DNA from: Ligilactobacillus ruminis DSM 20403 = NBRC 102161
GTDB taxonomy: Bacteria; Bacillota; Bacilli; Lactobacillales; Lactobacillaceae
Reading direction: 5' to 3'
Length of the DNA: 64,000 bases
Assembly: GCF_900113455.1 (NCBI RefSeq)
Contig: NZ_FOPI01000003.1
Coordinates: 62,001-126,000, forward strand
In this document: positions 7,500 through 18,058 of the stretch, piece after piece
How the letters are laid out: each line of letters starts with the position of its first letter
Position numbering within the stretch: position 1 is the first letter of the stretch
Notes under the pieces: generated by a model
Told to the model about the DNA's origin: nothing
Databases searched by the model: none
What the model saw: only the letters and a program-made list of their open reading frames with translations
Position numbers and translations under genes: made by a program

Positions 7500-9284
7500 A
7501 TGACGACGCAGCACATCGAAAACAAGCTGAAACTATTGCCTGATCAGCCTGGATGTTATTTGATGAAAGACGTCAATGCAAAGATTATCTATGTTGGCAA
7601 AGCCAAAAATTTGAAAAATCGCGTTCGTTCATACTTTAAAAGTTCACATGAAGGCAAAACGGCCAAACTTGTTTCTGAAATTCATGATTTTGAGACGATC
7701 GTAACGTCGACTGACAAGGAAGCGTTTTTGCTTGAAATTACTTTGATTCAAAAACATAAGCCTTATTACAACATAAAACTTAAGCGCGGAACCGGCTATC
7801 CTTATATAAAAATAACGAATGAGCGCGATCCGCAAATAATGATCGTAAGTAAAGTTTTAAATGACGGCGGTTATTATTTTGGACCGTATCCAAATGTTTA
7901 CGCTGCACAAGAAACTTTACAGCTGCTTCAAAAAGTCTATCCGCTAAGACGGTGCCCCGGGCATCAGAAGAGACCATGTCTGTACTACCATATGGGGCAA
8001 TGTCTGGGCGCATGTTTTAAAGAGGTTCCGGTTGAAGCTTATGAGAGAAATATTCGCAAGATCAAATCATTTTTAAACGGCAACGTTTCACAGATTAAGC
8101 GCGAATTGACTGCAAAAATGAATGATGCGGCAGACAAACTTGAATTTGAAAGAGCTGCTGAAATAAGAGATCAAATCCGTTATGTTGAAATGACGGTTGA
8201 GAAGCAAAAAATTATTTCAAACGACAATACGCCAAGGGACTTGTTCAACTTCTTCATGGACAAAGGGTGGATTTCGATTCAAGTCTTTTTCATCAGGCAA
8301 GCACGTTTGATAAAGCGTGAAAAGCGCTTGTTTCCTTGCATTGACCTTCCGGAAGAAGAACTTGCTTCATTTATCCTCCAATTTTATAATCAGAAAAACC
8401 GCATTTTGCCAAAGGAAATCCTTGTTCCGCCAGGGATTGACAAAAAAGTTTTAAATGAGATTCTCGGAGTCTCGGTTAAAACTCCTAAAAGGGGTCAGAA
8501 ACGAGACTTATTGGAAATGGCTCATAAAAATGCCCAGCTTGTCTTGGAAGAAAAATTTCGACTTCTTGAACTTGATGACAGAAAGACGGTTGGTGCGATG
8601 AACGAGATTACCGATGCATTGGGCCTTCCGAACGGACATCGCGTGGAAGCATTTGACCACTCTCATCTTCAGGGGACAGACATCGTGTCGGCAATGGTCT
8701 GCTTTGTCGATGGTCGTCCTGAAAAAACTCTGTATCGCAAGTACAAACTGAAAAATACTGATCATGCAGATGAAGCTGCAAGCACGAGAGAAGTAATCTA
8801 TCGCAGATACAGTCGCCTGTTGAAGGAGCATGAAAATCTTCCTGATCTGATTTTGATGGACGGTGCGAAAATTCAGATCGATGCTTGCATCGACGTGCTT
8901 CAAAATCAGCTTGGGTTAAACATACCGGTTGCCGGAATGGTCAAAAATGAGCATCACAAAACGGCCGACCTGATGACCGAAACCGGCGAAAAAATCGGGC
9001 TGAATCCTAAAAGTGAGGGATTCTATCTGCTGCAGCGCATTCAAGATGAAGTGCACCGATTTGCAATTACTTTTCACAGACAAGTGCACAGCAAGAACTC
9101 ACTTTCTTCAAGACTGGAGCGAATCAAGGGGGTCGGCCCCAAAACACGAACGAAGCTGTTGCGCAATTTTGGTTCTTTGAAGCGGCTGTCTGAGGCCAGC
9201 GTTGAAGAATTGATTGGTTTGGGAATTCCTCAAAAAACGGCGCAAACGATCAAAATCAGCTTGGCAAAGGAAAATGAGACATAA
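7500..9284 (+). CDS. uvrC: Excinuclease ABC subunit C
   Basis: UvrC makes the dual incisions in nucleotide excision repair. Domain order is as expected in 594 aa: GIY-YIG nuclease at the N-terminus (PGCYLMKD and IYVGKAKNLKNRVRSYF), a UVR helix pair binding UvrB (KLEFERAAEIRDQI, about 215-230), the RNase H-like second nuclease (EAFDHSHLQGTDIVSAMV), and a helix-hairpin-helix near the end (RIKGVGPKTRTKLLRNFGSL). ATG 7500 follows GGAGGGATTTCA. It is probably co-transcribed with the upstream ATPase; no terminator lies between. Confidence 0.97.
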   Translation: MTTQHIENKLKLLPDQPGCYLMKDVNAKIIYVGKAKNLKNRVRSYFKSSHEGKTAKLVSEIHDFETIVTSTDKEAFLLEITLIQKHKPYYNIKLKRGTGYPYIKITNERDPQIMIVSKVLNDGGYYFGPYPNVYAAQETLQLLQKVYPLRRCPGHQKRPCLYYHMGQCLGACFKEVPVEAYERNIRKIKSFLNGNVSQIKRELTAKMNDAADKLEFERAAEIRDQIRYVEMTVEKQKIISNDNTPRDLFNFFMDKGWISIQVFFIRQARLIKREKRLFPCIDLPEEELASFILQFYNQKNRILPKEILVPPGIDKKVLNEILGVSVKTPKRGQKRDLLEMAHKNAQLVLEEKFRLLELDDRKTVGAMNEITDALGLPNGHRVEAFDHSHLQGTDIVSAMVCFVDGRPEKTLYRKYKLKNTDHADEAASTREVIYRRYSRLLKEHENLPDLILMDGAKIQIDACIDVLQNQLGLNIPVAGMVKNEHHKTADLMTETGEKIGLNPKSEGFYLLQRIQDEVHRFAITFHRQVHSKNSLSSRLERIKGVGPKTRTKLLRNFGSLKRLSEASVEELIGLGIPQKTAQTIKISLAKENET

Positions 9285-9306
9285 TCATGAATTTGATGGT
9301 ATGAAT

Positions 9307-9337
9307 TTGAAACAAGCGCTTGAAGTTGTGTTATAAT
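9307..9337 (+). promoter_or_regulatory. Probable promoter of a short transcript after uvrC
   Basis: TTGAAA (9307-9312) and TATAAT (9332-9337) are separated by 19 bases, slightly long. It would drive the 31-aa peptide gene. Confidence 0.5.
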
Positions 9338-9396
9338 TTGGTCATAAAATCAATAAAAGCTAAACGGTTGTTTTCATCTGATCGGGGGAATTTTCC

Positions 9397-9492
9397 ATGA
9401 ATAAAAACGTGTGCCATCATAAGTTGTTTATGCTTATGATTATTTGTGTCATGATTTGCGGAATTTTCTTGCCGGTGTTTTCCTTTTCGTAA
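9397..9492 (+). CDS. Candidate hydrophobic 31-aa peptide
   Basis: ATG 9397 follows a GGGGGAA SD. The product begins MNKNVCHHK, has a membrane-like core (LFMLMIICVMICGIFLPVF) and ends FSFS. It lies between a plausible promoter (9307-9337) and a terminator (9722-9749), so a transcript of about 400 bases would carry it. The form, a short basic head plus hydrophobic segment, fits a membrane peptide, a pheromone precursor or a toxin. I do not recognise it, and only 96 bases support the call. The remaining 230 bases of the transcript may be untranslated RNA. Confidence 0.4.
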   Translation: MNKNVCHHKLFMLMIICVMICGIFLPVFSFS

Positions 9493-9721
9493 AGCATGCC
9501 TAAAAAGCAAAGTAGCCTGAAGCCGACTGAGATAAGAACCGTAATTCTTAAGCCGGGTTTTGAAAAACGCTTTATGAAAAAAACTGCTGAAATCTCAGGC
9601 GTTTCAGGAATTATTTTTTGGTGTGGCGTCTTTATTTATGGACATTGCAAAGATGAATCAAGATCAGCTAAAAAAATCTTTGATTTTGTCAAAAAGTTTA
9701 TGCTAATTTTTAGAAGTTTGC

Positions 9722-9749
9722 AGGTCGAGAGAATCTCTTGGCCTTTTTT
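9722..9749 (+). terminator. Terminator of the short transcript upstream of obgE
   Basis: AGGTCGAGAG pairs with CTCTTGGCCT (two G-U pairs) around an AAT loop, followed by TTTTTT. Confidence 0.7.
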
Positions 9750-9769
9750 AACTAATTTTTACAAATTCT

Positions 9770-9798
9770 TTGACCCTGGTTCGCAAAACTGTTATATT
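9770..9798 (+). promoter_or_regulatory. Promoter for obgE
   Basis: TTGACC (9770-9775) and TATATT (9793-9798) with a 17-base spacer. A small inverted repeat AAGCATGGTACTATGCTT follows at about 9800-9817 and may shape the leader. Confidence 0.65.
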
Positions 9799-9920
9799 AA
9801 AGCATGGTACTATGCTTGACGGGTTTAACGTTCGTATAAAAATTCAAAAGCATAGCGCAGAACTATGATTGATTGTTAGTGTTTGACTAAGATGCACTCA
9901 ATTAAGTAAGGATGAAAAAA

Positions 9921-11228
9921 ATGTTTGTAGATCAAGTGAAAATACAAGTAAAGGCCGGAAAAGGCGGGGATGGAGCTGTTGCTTTCCGGCGTGAAAAATA
10001 TGTTCCGAACGGAGGTCCTGCCGGTGGTGACGGCGGCAAGGGCGGAAGCGTCATTTTGAAGGTGGACGAAGGCTTGAGAACTTTGATGGATTTCAGATTT
10101 CATCGAATTTTTAAAGCAAAACCAGGGCAAAATGGGATGATCAAGGGAATGTATGGTCGCGGAGCAAATGACCTTTATATTGACGTTCCGCAAGGCACGA
10201 CGGTCACGGATGCTGAAACCGGAGAAATCTTGGGAGACCTGATAGATGCAGGTCAGGAACTGGTTGTTGCGAAAGGCGGTCGCGGTGGTCGCGGCAACAT
10301 TCATTTTGCTTCTGCAAAAAATCCTGCTCCCGAAATTGCCGAAAACGGCGAGCCGGGAGTTGAACGCACGATTCAGCTTGAACTCAAGGTCTTGGCAGAT
10401 GTCGGCTTGGTCGGATTTCCTTCCGTTGGCAAATCGACGCTTCTTTCCGTTGTAACGAGTGCCAAGCCGAAAATCGCCGACTATCATTTTACCACGCTTG
10501 TTCCAAATCTTGGAATGGTTCGTTTGGACGACGGTCGCGATTTTGTAATGGCTGATTTGCCGGGATTGATTGAAGGTGCCTCCCAGGGCGTCGGTTTGGG
10601 AATTCAATTTTTGCGTCACATTGAAAGAACGCGGGTTATTTTGCATTTGATCGATATGTCGGGCGTTGAAGGACGAGATCCGTTTGACGATTATAAAAAG
10701 ATCAATGCTGAACTTGCCACGTATGATCCGTTATTGCTCGAACGCCCGCAAATCGTCGTTGCTTCAAAGATGGACATGCCTGATTCTTCTGACAATCTTG
10801 AAAAATTCAGAGCCAGGCTTGAAAACGATGACACGTTGAAGCATATACCGGAAGTTATGGCGATTTCATCGCTGACGCACCAAGGTCTTGATGCATTGAT
10901 GCAGAGGACGGCAAATGTTTTGGAAGAAACTCCTGCATTTGCCACGCTCACCGATCGCATTCAAGAAAAGAAGCGAGCTGAATACGGCTTTGAAGCTGAT
11001 GACGATAAGCCGTTTACGCTTACTCGTGATTCTGATGCCGTTTGGATCCTTTCGGGTGAAAAACTCGAAAAACTATTTAAGATGACAAATCTTGAACATG
11101 ATGAAAGCATGATGAGATTTGCAAGACAGCTTCGCGGAATGGGAGTTGATGATGAATTAAGAGCAAGAGGCGCAAAGAATGGAGATCTTGTAAGAATCGG
11201 CGACTTCACGTTCGAATTTGTTGAATAA
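9921..11228 (+). CDS. obgE: GTPase ObgE/CgtA
   Basis: A 435-aa Obg GTPase that binds the 50S subunit and links ribosome assembly to growth and stress. The glycine-rich Obg fold fills about the first 155 residues ([28 protein letters not shown]). The G domain has G1 [10 protein letters not shown]3 [10 protein letters not shown] and G4 SKMDMP, and a C-terminal OCT domain follows. Both ATG 9912 and 9921 are in frame; I prefer 9921 because AAGG at 9908-9911 is well spaced for it and too close for 9912. It has its own promoter. Confidence 0.96.
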   Translation: MFVDQVKIQVKAGKGGDGAVAFRREKYVPNGGPAGGDGGKGGSVILKVDEGLRTLMDFRFHRIFKAKPGQNGMIKGMYGRGANDLYIDVPQGTTVTDAETGEILGDLIDAGQELVVAKGGRGGRGNIHFASAKNPAPEIAENGEPGVERTIQLELKVLADVGLVGFPSVGKSTLLSVVTSAKPKIADYHFTTLVPNLGMVRLDDGRDFVMADLPGLIEGASQGVGLGIQFLRHIERTRVILHLIDMSGVEGRDPFDDYKKINAELATYDPLLLERPQIVVASKMDMPDSSDNLEKFRARLENDDTLKHIPEVMAISSLTHQGLDALMQRTANVLEETPAFATLTDRIQEKKRAEYGFEADDDKPFTLTRDSDAVWILSGEKLEKLFKMTNLEHDESMMRFARQLRGMGVDDELRARGAKNGDLVRIGDFTFEFVE

Positions 11229-11251
11229 TCAATTTTATAAGGTGAGTAATA

Positions 11252-13150
11252 ATGGGAAAGAGACTAAAAAAGAAGCGATACATCAAAGGACTTGACGGAA
11301 TTCGCGCAATTGCGGTCGTGGCGGTCATTTTGTATCATTTGGCACCGTTCAGCTTTCAAGGCGGTTTCTTGGGGGTTCCGATATTTTTCGTTGTTTCGGG
11401 GTATTTGATTACTGACCTGCTTTTTCAGGAGTTCCAACAAAACGGGACGATTGATGTCAAGGCCTTTTATATCAGAAGAATCAAGCGGCTTTATCCAGGA
11501 TTGGTTGCAATGGTTCTATCAACGGCCGCATATATCACTATGTTTTCAAGAGGATTGGCTGAAAATTTAAAATCAGTAATCGGAACTAATTTTTTATATG
11601 TTTATAACTGGTATCAGATCAATCATCATGAATCGTATTTTGACAAGTTCGGCAATCAGTCGCCGTTTACGCATTTGTGGTCATTGTCGATTGAAGGACA
11701 ATTTTACTTGTTGTGGCCAATTTTCATTTTTGTCATGATTAAGTTCTTTAAGAAAAAACAACCGATTATCGATACGATTTTGATCATGATTCTATTTTCA
11801 GCCCTTGAGATGGCATTTATGTACCATGTCGGCGAAGATCCTTCGCGTGTTTACTATGGAACGGATACTAGAATGTTCTCGATTTTGATTGGTGCAGGTT
11901 TGGCCGTCGTCTGGCCAAGCACGTCATTAAAAAAACAGCTTCCGTCAAGGCCACGGCTGATCTTGGACGGCATCGGTCTTGGATCTTTTCTTTTACTTGC
12001 TTTGATGTTTACGAAGATGACGGGTGAAAACGAGCTTGTTTATCGTGGCGGGATGTTCTTTTTCTCGCTTGCTGCCATGATTTTAGTGGCGGTCGTAGTC
12101 CATCCCGGTGCCGATTGGGGTGACTGGCTCGATAATTCGATTTTCAGGTGGATCGGAAAAAGAAGCTACGGAATATATCTTTATCAGTATCCGGTAATGG
12201 TTTTTTATGAGTCCAAGATTCAAAACATCGCTGCACATCCTGTGATGCATGGCTTGATTGAAATTGTTATTATTTTGGCAATCAGCGAATTGTCGTACCG
12301 TTTTTTGGAAGTTCCGTTGAAAAAATTTGATTATTCAAAGACGTCAAGCGTCGTCAAAGAATTCTTTAAAGTGGATTCTTCATATGGATGGAAACGCGTT
12401 TATGTCGCAATTCCGCTGCTGATTTTTGTTTTGGCGGCAGTCGGGTCGTTTATGCCATCATCTGTTGCCGCATCGGACAGCAAAGATGATGGGCAGCTTG
12501 AAAGCGTCATAAAAAATAATCAAAAGAAGGCGTCTTCGGTCAATCAAAAAGCTGACAAGAAAACTTCCAAATCATCATCTGGCAATTATTCTGTTTCAGA
12601 GTCATCGAATTCTTCATCAGGATCAAAAAATGATGGGAAAAGTCCGATTGCATTGACTGAAAGCGAGCGAAAAAAAGCTCAAGGCCTTCAGATAACTTGC
12701 GTTGGTGATTCCGTGATGGCAGACGCTTCTGCTAAGATGCAGGAGATTTTTCCGAATATGTACGTTGATGCCAAAGTTGGTCGTCAGGTTTCAGAAATCG
12801 TACCGATTCTCCAATCTTTGAATTCTTCAGGAAAGCTTGCACAGACCGTTTTGATCAGCGAGGGAACGAACGGACCGTATGATGAAAATACGATGGAAAA
12901 GATTATGCAAATTCTTGGAAAGCAACGAAAGGTTTATTGGATCAATGTGTTTGTTCCGACAAGAAGATGGCAGGATCAGGTAAACCAGGAGCTGAAAGAT
13001 GATGCTAAAAAATACGGTAATCTGACGGTCATCGATTGGTATTCGTATTGCAAAGATCATCCTGAATGGTTTTATGATGATCATGTTCATCCTAATCCTG
13101 ACGGCTTGAATTACTTCGGATCTTTTATTGCACATGAGATATTAAAGTAG
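11252..13150 (+). CDS. oatA: OatA-like peptidoglycan O-acetyltransferase
   Basis: A 632-aa two-part membrane protein. The N-terminal about 390 residues are an acyltransferase-3 domain with about ten hydrophobic segments (KGLDGIRAIAVVAVILYHL, then FFVVSGYLITDLLF and SLSIEGQFYLLWP). A Ser/Lys-rich linker (about 420-465) leads to an extracellular SGNH domain with GDSVMAD (about 485) and the Asp-His pair in DDHVHPNPDG near the end. This is the layout of OatA, which O-acetylates muramic acid and gives lysozyme resistance. Related LPS/teichoic acyltransferases share it, so the acceptor is inferred. Confidence 0.88.
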   Translation: MGKRLKKKRYIKGLDGIRAIAVVAVILYHLAPFSFQGGFLGVPIFFVVSGYLITDLLFQEFQQNGTIDVKAFYIRRIKRLYPGLVAMVLSTAAYITMFSRGLAENLKSVIGTNFLYVYNWYQINHHESYFDKFGNQSPFTHLWSLSIEGQFYLLWPIFIFVMIKFFKKKQPIIDTILIMILFSALEMAFMYHVGEDPSRVYYGTDTRMFSILIGAGLAVVWPSTSLKKQLPSRPRLILDGIGLGSFLLLALMFTKMTGENELVYRGGMFFFSLAAMILVAVVVHPGADWGDWLDNSIFRWIGKRSYGIYLYQYPVMVFYESKIQNIAAHPVMHGLIEIVIILAISELSYRFLEVPLKKFDYSKTSSVVKEFFKVDSSYGWKRVYVAIPLLIFVLAAVGSFMPSSVAASDSKDDGQLESVIKNNQKKASSVNQKADKKTSKSSSGNYSVSESSNSSSGSKNDGKSPIALTESERKKAQGLQITCVGDSVMADASAKMQEIFPNMYVDAKVGRQVSEIVPILQSLNSSGKLAQTVLISEGTNGPYDENTMEKIMQILGKQRKVYWINVFVPTRRWQDQVNQELKDDAKKYGNLTVIDWYSYCKDHPEWFYDDHVHPNPDGLNYFGSFIAHEILK

Positions 13151-13159
13151 ATGAATAGT

Positions 13160-13195
13160 GGCCGCAGCTTATGAATTAAAGTTGCGGCTATTTGT
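13160..13195 (+). terminator. Terminator after the acyltransferase gene
   Basis: GCCGCAGCTT and AAGTTGCGGC form the stem, followed by a short T-rich tract. It also ends at the 3' end of the converging minus-strand gene. Confidence 0.7.
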
Positions 13196-13468
13196 TTAAT
13201 TAAGCAAAATTTTATCATTGGAAATTTTTAAGCCAAATACGTATTGCGGTGTTTCATTGACGAAAAACATCAATTTTTGCTCTTTTTTTAGAAAATTCAG
13301 TTGCTTTTTTGCGTCTTTAACAGTAAGAGGCTTTTTTGTTTCCAAAAAGACAGCTGCCCCATCCGTAACGCGAAGGATTCCTGCAGGAACGGGCGGAGTT
13401 TGATCGATATAAATACGGTAGTTTTCATTCAGGTCAGCTGTCATTGTTAAAAAATCTCTGATTTCCAA
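13196..13468 (-). CDS. Conserved-looking hypothetical protein (90 aa)
   Basis: A minus-strand 90-aa protein starting with TTG at 13468, preceded by a strong AAGGAGATGA SD. It has no signal peptide or membrane segment and is predicted to be a small alpha/beta protein (NYRIYIDQTPPVPAGILRV, VKDAKKQLNFLKKEQKLMFF). It stands alone between two plus-strand genes and converges with the acyltransferase gene at the shared terminator region. I do not recognise a family. The RBS and coherent codon use make a real gene likely. Confidence 0.7.
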   Translation of the reverse strand: MEIRDFLTMTADLNENYRIYIDQTPPVPAGILRVTDGAAVFLETKKPLTVKDAKKQLNFLKKEQKLMFFVNETPQYVFGLKISNDKILLN

Positions 13469-13631
13469 AAAAAGTCATCTCCTTATGTCTGTATTTTATC
13501 AGAATATACGTTCGCGAGCACGCAATTTGTTTTTTTTAAGAGGATTTGATGATAAAATAGAGTCAGAAAGGGTTTTTGAAGGGTCATACTTTCTTGAACT
13601 CATAATTCATGAATAGATAGGACATTTTAGT

Positions 13632-14573
13632 ATGGAAATTGAATTTTTAGGAACAGGTGCCGGATCGCCGTCAAAGTTCCGCAACGTGTCTTCGCTTGTC
13701 TTGAAACTTCTTGACGAAAACAATTCCGTTTGGATGTTTGATTGTGGTGAAGGAACTCAGCATCAGATTTTACGAACAACGATCAGGCCGCGAAAAGTTG
13801 ATAAAATTTTTATCACTCATCTTCACGGTGATCATCTTTTTGGCCTTCCGGGTTTTCTCAGCAGTCGTTCTTTTCAAACGGGAGAAGAAACGCGTCCTTT
13901 GACGATTTATGGTCCAAAGGGGATTGCAAGCTATGTAAGGGCATCGATGCAGGTAACGCAGACAAAATTGTCATATCCGCTTAAATTGGTTGAACTGACT
14001 GATGAAGGAACTGTTTTTGAGGATGATAAATTTAAAGTCGAGTGTCGTTTTTTGGAACATCGAATTCAGTGTTTTGGTTATCGAATTGAAGAAAAGCCTC
14101 ATCCAGGGGAACTTCTGATTGATAAGCTGCGTGAAGACAAAATTCCGGAAGGCCCGATTTACGGTCGCCTAAAAGCAGGAGAAACGGTTAAACTTGATGA
14201 CGGTCGTGAAATATGCGGTCAAGATTACGTTGGTGCTCCGCAAAAAGGACGGATAGTGACAATTTTGGGTGATACTCGTCAGACACCAGCGATTTTTGAT
14301 TTGGCTAAAAATGCGGATGTCTTGGTTCATGAATGTACTTTTGGTCGCGGAGACGCAAGGCTTGCCCGCAATTACTATCATTCGACTTGCATTCAAGCGG
14401 CAAACGTTGCTTTAAAAGCTGACGTTTCAAAACTGTTGCTTAATCATGTTTCGGCACGTTATGTCGGACCAAGTCTTCATCAGTTGGAAAAAGATGCAAG
14501 GAGCGTTTTTCAAAACTGTCGCATTGTTAAAGATTTTGATGTTTACGATATTCCGTTTAAGAAGGGGGTATAA
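13632..14573 (+). CDS. rnz: Ribonuclease Z
   Basis: RNase Z removes 3' trailers from tRNA precursors that lack an encoded CCA, which fits the CCA-less tRNA gene at 43.1 kb. The 313-aa metallo-beta-lactamase fold shows the zinc motif HLHGDH at residues 63-68, [10 protein letters not shown] (37-46) and the later conserved HECTFG and [11 protein letters not shown] histidines. The SDR gene begins 2 bases after the stop, opening an rnz-SDR-lapA-recJ-apt operon. Only a weak promoter (TTGTTT, 20 bases, TAAAAT around 13527-13558) is visible. Confidence 0.96.
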   Translation: MEIEFLGTGAGSPSKFRNVSSLVLKLLDENNSVWMFDCGEGTQHQILRTTIRPRKVDKIFITHLHGDHLFGLPGFLSSRSFQTGEETRPLTIYGPKGIASYVRASMQVTQTKLSYPLKLVELTDEGTVFEDDKFKVECRFLEHRIQCFGYRIEEKPHPGELLIDKLREDKIPEGPIYGRLKAGETVKLDDGREICGQDYVGAPQKGRIVTILGDTRQTPAIFDLAKNADVLVHECTFGRGDARLARNYYHSTCIQAANVALKADVSKLLLNHVSARYVGPSLHQLEKDARSVFQNCRIVKDFDVYDIPFKKGV

Positions 14574-14575
14574 CA

Positions 14576-15385
14576 ATGGTGGGTTATAAGGAATTGAAAA
14601 ATTTGCAGGGGCGCATTGTTTTGATAACCGGCGCTTCTTCCGGAATGGGTGAGCAGATTGCTTATCAGGCTGCAAAGAAAGGAGCCATCGTCATAGGTTG
14701 TGCGCGCCGGATAGAAAAGCTGGAAGAAGTGGTGGCAACTTGTCGAAGGATATCGGGGAATGACGCATATGCTTTTCAGGTTGACGTATCGATTCCGAAT
14801 CAGATTGAGCGTGTCGTTGAAAAAGTCGAATCAAGCATCGGACCGATTGACGTCTTGGTAAACGATGCAGGTTTTGGATTGATGAAAGAGGCTTTGGACT
14901 TTGACATGGCAATTGCCGAAAGAATGTTTCGCGTGAACGTTTTAGGATTGATGTATATGTCCAAATACGTCGCGCTTCATATGGCCGAACGAAGGCGTGG
15001 CGCGATTATCAACATTGCATCGATTGCCGGGAAGATCGCAACGCCTAAGTCCTCCGTTTATTCTGCAACAAAATTTGCGGTGTTGGGATATTCAAACGCG
15101 CTTCGTTTGGAGTTGAAACCTTTGGGAATCAGTGTCCTGACTGTAAATCCGGGACCCGTAAGAACCGATTTCTTTGATATTGCCGATGAGTCAGGACATT
15201 ACCTTGATTCAATCGGGGCGCTTTCTCTTAACCCGGAAATCGTTGCCGAAAAAGTCGTCAAATCGATCGGAACGTCTAGAAGAGAGCTGAATCTGCCTGA
15301 ATATATGCAGTTGGCTCATCATCTTTATGAGTTGTGCCCTCGCCTTGGCGACTATTTGGTAGGCGGAATTTTCAACAAAAAATAA
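14576..15385 (+). CDS. Short-chain dehydrogenase/reductase
   Basis: A 269-aa classical SDR. The nucleotide-binding motif TGASSGMG is at 18-25, the NAG-type motif is NDAG rather than NNAG, and the catalytic Tyr and Lys lie in YSATK near residue 163. CARRIEKL after strand 2 suggests NADP preference. It sits between rnz and a LapA-like gene in an operon with recJ, a placement common in lactobacilli but giving no substrate. Oxidoreductase activity is well supported; the substrate is not. Confidence 0.9.
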   Translation: MVGYKELKNLQGRIVLITGASSGMGEQIAYQAAKKGAIVIGCARRIEKLEEVVATCRRISGNDAYAFQVDVSIPNQIERVVEKVESSIGPIDVLVNDAGFGLMKEALDFDMAIAERMFRVNVLGLMYMSKYVALHMAERRRGAIINIASIAGKIATPKSSVYSATKFAVLGYSNALRLELKPLGISVLTVNPGPVRTDFFDIADESGHYLDSIGALSLNPEIVAEKVVKSIGTSRRELNLPEYMQLAHHLYELCPRLGDYLVGGIFNKK

Positions 15386-15402
15386 TTCATAGGGGGATTA
15401 TT

Positions 15403-15690
15403 ATGAAAAAACAAGGAAGGTTGATTCTGGTTATCGTCTTATTGCTGATTGTTGTCATTTTCTCCTGGCTCAACGTCAGGAACGTGACCGTCAGTTTTGG
15501 TTTTACTAAGGTGACGATGCCGTTAGTGATTTTGCTCGTGCTCGCGATTTTGATTGGTGCGATAATTGCAGCTTCTTTGTCCGTTTCAACGATCGTGTCT
15601 CAAAAAAAGAAAATCAATGAGCTTGAAAAAAGCCTTAAAGCCAATCAGACGATGAGGCGCACCGATGCTTCAACAACAAGTACAAAATAG
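15403..15690 (+). CDS. LapA-domain (DUF1049) membrane protein
   Basis: A 95-aa protein with two membrane helices (about residues 6-24 and 41-64) and a C-terminal coiled segment (VSQKKKINELEKSLKAN). This is the LapA/DUF1049 layout; E. coli LapA acts with LapB on LPS assembly, but the role in Gram-positives is unknown. ATG 15403 follows GGGGGAT. The frame is open further back into the SDR gene without an RBS. It is the third gene of the rnz-to-apt operon. Confidence 0.85.
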   Translation: MKKQGRLILVIVLLLIVVIFSWLNVRNVTVSFGFTKVTMPLVILLVLAILIGAIIAASLSVSTIVSQKKKINELEKSLKANQTMRRTDASTTSTK

Positions 15691-15707
15691 ATAATTGAGG
15701 GATTAGT

Positions 15708-18026
15708 TTGATTGATTCAAGATACGAATGGAAAAAGGGACCGCAAACTGATCAGGATCAAACGAAAAAATTAGCCGAGGCACTAAATTTGTCAGAGCTG
15801 GTGGCCGAAATCTTGATTAATCGCGGTTATGATACAAAAGAAAAAGCAGAGAATTTTTTAAAACCAGGGCCGGAAAATCTGTACGATCCTTATTTGATGC
15901 ATGATATGAAAAAAGGAACCGACAGAATCAGGACCGCAATTGTTGAAGGACAAAAAATTACAGTTTATGGCGATTATGATGCTGACGGATTGACGAGCAC
16001 GTCAATCATGTATGAAGCATTAACGCAACTGGGGGCGGAATGCGACTATTATATTCCGAATCGCTTTGATGACGGCTATGGACCAAATAAAGACGTTTAC
16101 AAACGTTTGATTGACAACGGAACTCAATTAATCGTGACCGTCGATAACGGGGTTGCAGGTCATGAGGCAATTGAATTTGCCAAAGAACAAGGTGTTGACG
16201 TCGTAATTACCGATCATCACGAATTGCCGCAAGAGCTGCCGGATGCGTATGCGATTATTCATCCGAAAATTCCGAATGATGACGGGGACTATCCTTTTGA
16301 AGGACTGTCTGGTGCCGGAGTAGCATTCAAGGCGGCAACGGTATTGCTTGAAGAGATTCCGCAAGAAGCTTTGGATCTTTGTGCGATAGGAACCGTTGCT
16401 GATTTGGTTCCGTTGGTGGACGAAAATCGCGTTCTTGTCAAGTACGGCTTGGAGGCTTTGCGTTCAACGGAACGGATAGGACTGCTTGCTTTATATGAAG
16501 AATGCGGATTAAAGCAAGATGAAGTCGATGAAGAAACGATTGGGTTCAGTATTGCGCCAAATCTTAACGCCTTGGGGAGAATTTCTGATGCGACAGTTGG
16601 GGTAGAGCTGTTGACGACAATGGATGAACAAAGGGCTTCAGAAATTGCCAAAAACGTGCTTCAGCAAAATATGGAACGTCAAAATCTTGTCAAAGACATC
16701 ACTGACCAGGCGCAAGATCTTTTGAACGAAGAATCAAAAAATCATCTTGTGAATCTTGTTTGGGGTGAAAAATGGCATGAAGGCGTTCTGGGCATTGTTG
16801 CCAGTCGTTTGGTCGAATCAACCGGGAAACCGACGATCGTCTTGGGTGTTAATCGCGATTCCGGTCTTGCCAAGGGGTCAGGTCGTTCCGTTGAAGCGTT
16901 CAACCTTTTTGATGCATTGGATGGGCACCGTGATTTTTTGGAAAAATTCGGAGGTCATCACATGGCATGCGGGCTGACCGTTTCAGCGGATGAACTTCCG
17001 AAGCTTCAAGAAATTCTTGACCAAGAAGCCAAAAAGCAAAATTTGGAATCTGCAGCAAAACAAGTGAAAATTTTGGACGGTGACATTGATTTAAGCGAGA
17101 TTAATCCTGAAATGATTCAGGAACTCAGCGTAATTGGTCCGTTCGGGACGAACAATCCCAAACCTGTTTTTTCATATCGGGGATATGTCGTTGAAGATGC
17201 AAAGCCGATGGGAAACGGAAATCACTTGAGATTAAATCTCTTAAATGAGGAGCGGACAGTGAAAGTAGCGGCCGTTTGTTTTGGGGTTGGCAACAAGATT
17301 GCCGAACTTTTAGCAAATCCTGAAGCGATTAAGTTTATCGGATCGTTGTCGATCAACGTTTGGCAAAATCAGCGCTATCCGCAAATCATGATTGAAGATT
17401 TAAAGAAAACTGGTATCTCGGTTGAGCTTTTAAGAACCAATAGGCTGAAACAATCAATGTTTGCTGATAATATGACTTATGTTTTTTTCACAAAAGAATT
17501 ATATGGAAAAGCCAAGCCTTATCTTTCAAAGGGGGCAAAAAGCGTGCTTGTCTGCAGAAATATGGATGACGTTTCGGCAGACAAGGTTGCTTTTGTCGAT
17601 TGTCCTATCAATTACGCACAGCTGATGCATGGAATAAGGCATGTCAAAGCCAAGAGCGTGCGCGCTATTTTTTACCAAAATGACAACGTTTATATAGACG
17701 GAATTCCTTCACGCGAGGTTTTTGCCCAAGTGTATCGTAAGATCCGTAATTTGGATAATTATCCGATCACTAAAAACCTCGACAGGATCAGCGCGTATTT
17801 TAAAATAAAGAAATCGGATTTGATTTTCATATTAAAGGTGTTTTTTGACGCTGGATTTGTTAAAATAGAAAATGGGTCTTTAAGTGGGATGAAGCAAATT
17901 AAGCACCATAATCTTGAAGACACCAAAACTTACCAGGCGCGTAAAAAGCGCATGGAAGTGGAACGGCTGCTTATAGCTGGTTCAGAAGCCGACGTGAAAG
18001 CCTGGCTTCTTCAAAACATGCAGTAA
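15708..18026 (+). CDS. recJ: Single-stranded-DNA-specific exonuclease RecJ
   Basis: RecJ degrades single-stranded DNA 5' to 3' in recombination and mismatch repair. The 772-aa protein has the DHH phosphoesterase core with [10 protein letters not shown] (about residues 90-99) and ITDHHELP (about 168-175), then the DHHA1 domain with [12 protein letters not shown] and [12 protein letters not shown], an OB domain and an about 180-residue Firmicute-specific C-terminal extension. The start is TTG 15708 after GAGGGATTAG. The next gene is apt, a pairing typical of Bacilli. Confidence 0.95.
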   Translation: MIDSRYEWKKGPQTDQDQTKKLAEALNLSELVAEILINRGYDTKEKAENFLKPGPENLYDPYLMHDMKKGTDRIRTAIVEGQKITVYGDYDADGLTSTSIMYEALTQLGAECDYYIPNRFDDGYGPNKDVYKRLIDNGTQLIVTVDNGVAGHEAIEFAKEQGVDVVITDHHELPQELPDAYAIIHPKIPNDDGDYPFEGLSGAGVAFKAATVLLEEIPQEALDLCAIGTVADLVPLVDENRVLVKYGLEALRSTERIGLLALYEECGLKQDEVDEETIGFSIAPNLNALGRISDATVGVELLTTMDEQRASEIAKNVLQQNMERQNLVKDITDQAQDLLNEESKNHLVNLVWGEKWHEGVLGIVASRLVESTGKPTIVLGVNRDSGLAKGSGRSVEAFNLFDALDGHRDFLEKFGGHHMACGLTVSADELPKLQEILDQEAKKQNLESAAKQVKILDGDIDLSEINPEMIQELSVIGPFGTNNPKPVFSYRGYVVEDAKPMGNGNHLRLNLLNEERTVKVAAVCFGVGNKIAELLANPEAIKFIGSLSINVWQNQRYPQIMIEDLKKTGISVELLRTNRLKQSMFADNMTYVFFTKELYGKAKPYLSKGAKSVLVCRNMDDVSADKVAFVDCPINYAQLMHGIRHVKAKSVRAIFYQNDNVYIDGIPSREVFAQVYRKIRNLDNYPITKNLDRISAYFKIKKSDLIFILKVFFDAGFVKIENGSLSGMKQIKHHNLEDTKTYQARKKRMEVERLLIAGSEADVKAWLLQNMQ

Positions 18027-18058
18027 TTGCAGCTGTTGGTGAAAGGAAGATTTACAAA

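Noticed and set aside
9496-9819. A 107-codon plus-strand ORF before obgE
   Set aside because: It runs through a good intrinsic terminator (9722-9749) and the obgE promoter, has no RBS and no protein-like features in its second half.
11820-13143. OatA-like gene as a split acyltransferase plus esterase
   Set aside because: The frame is continuous through both domains with a normal Ser-rich linker; no frameshift or internal start is needed.
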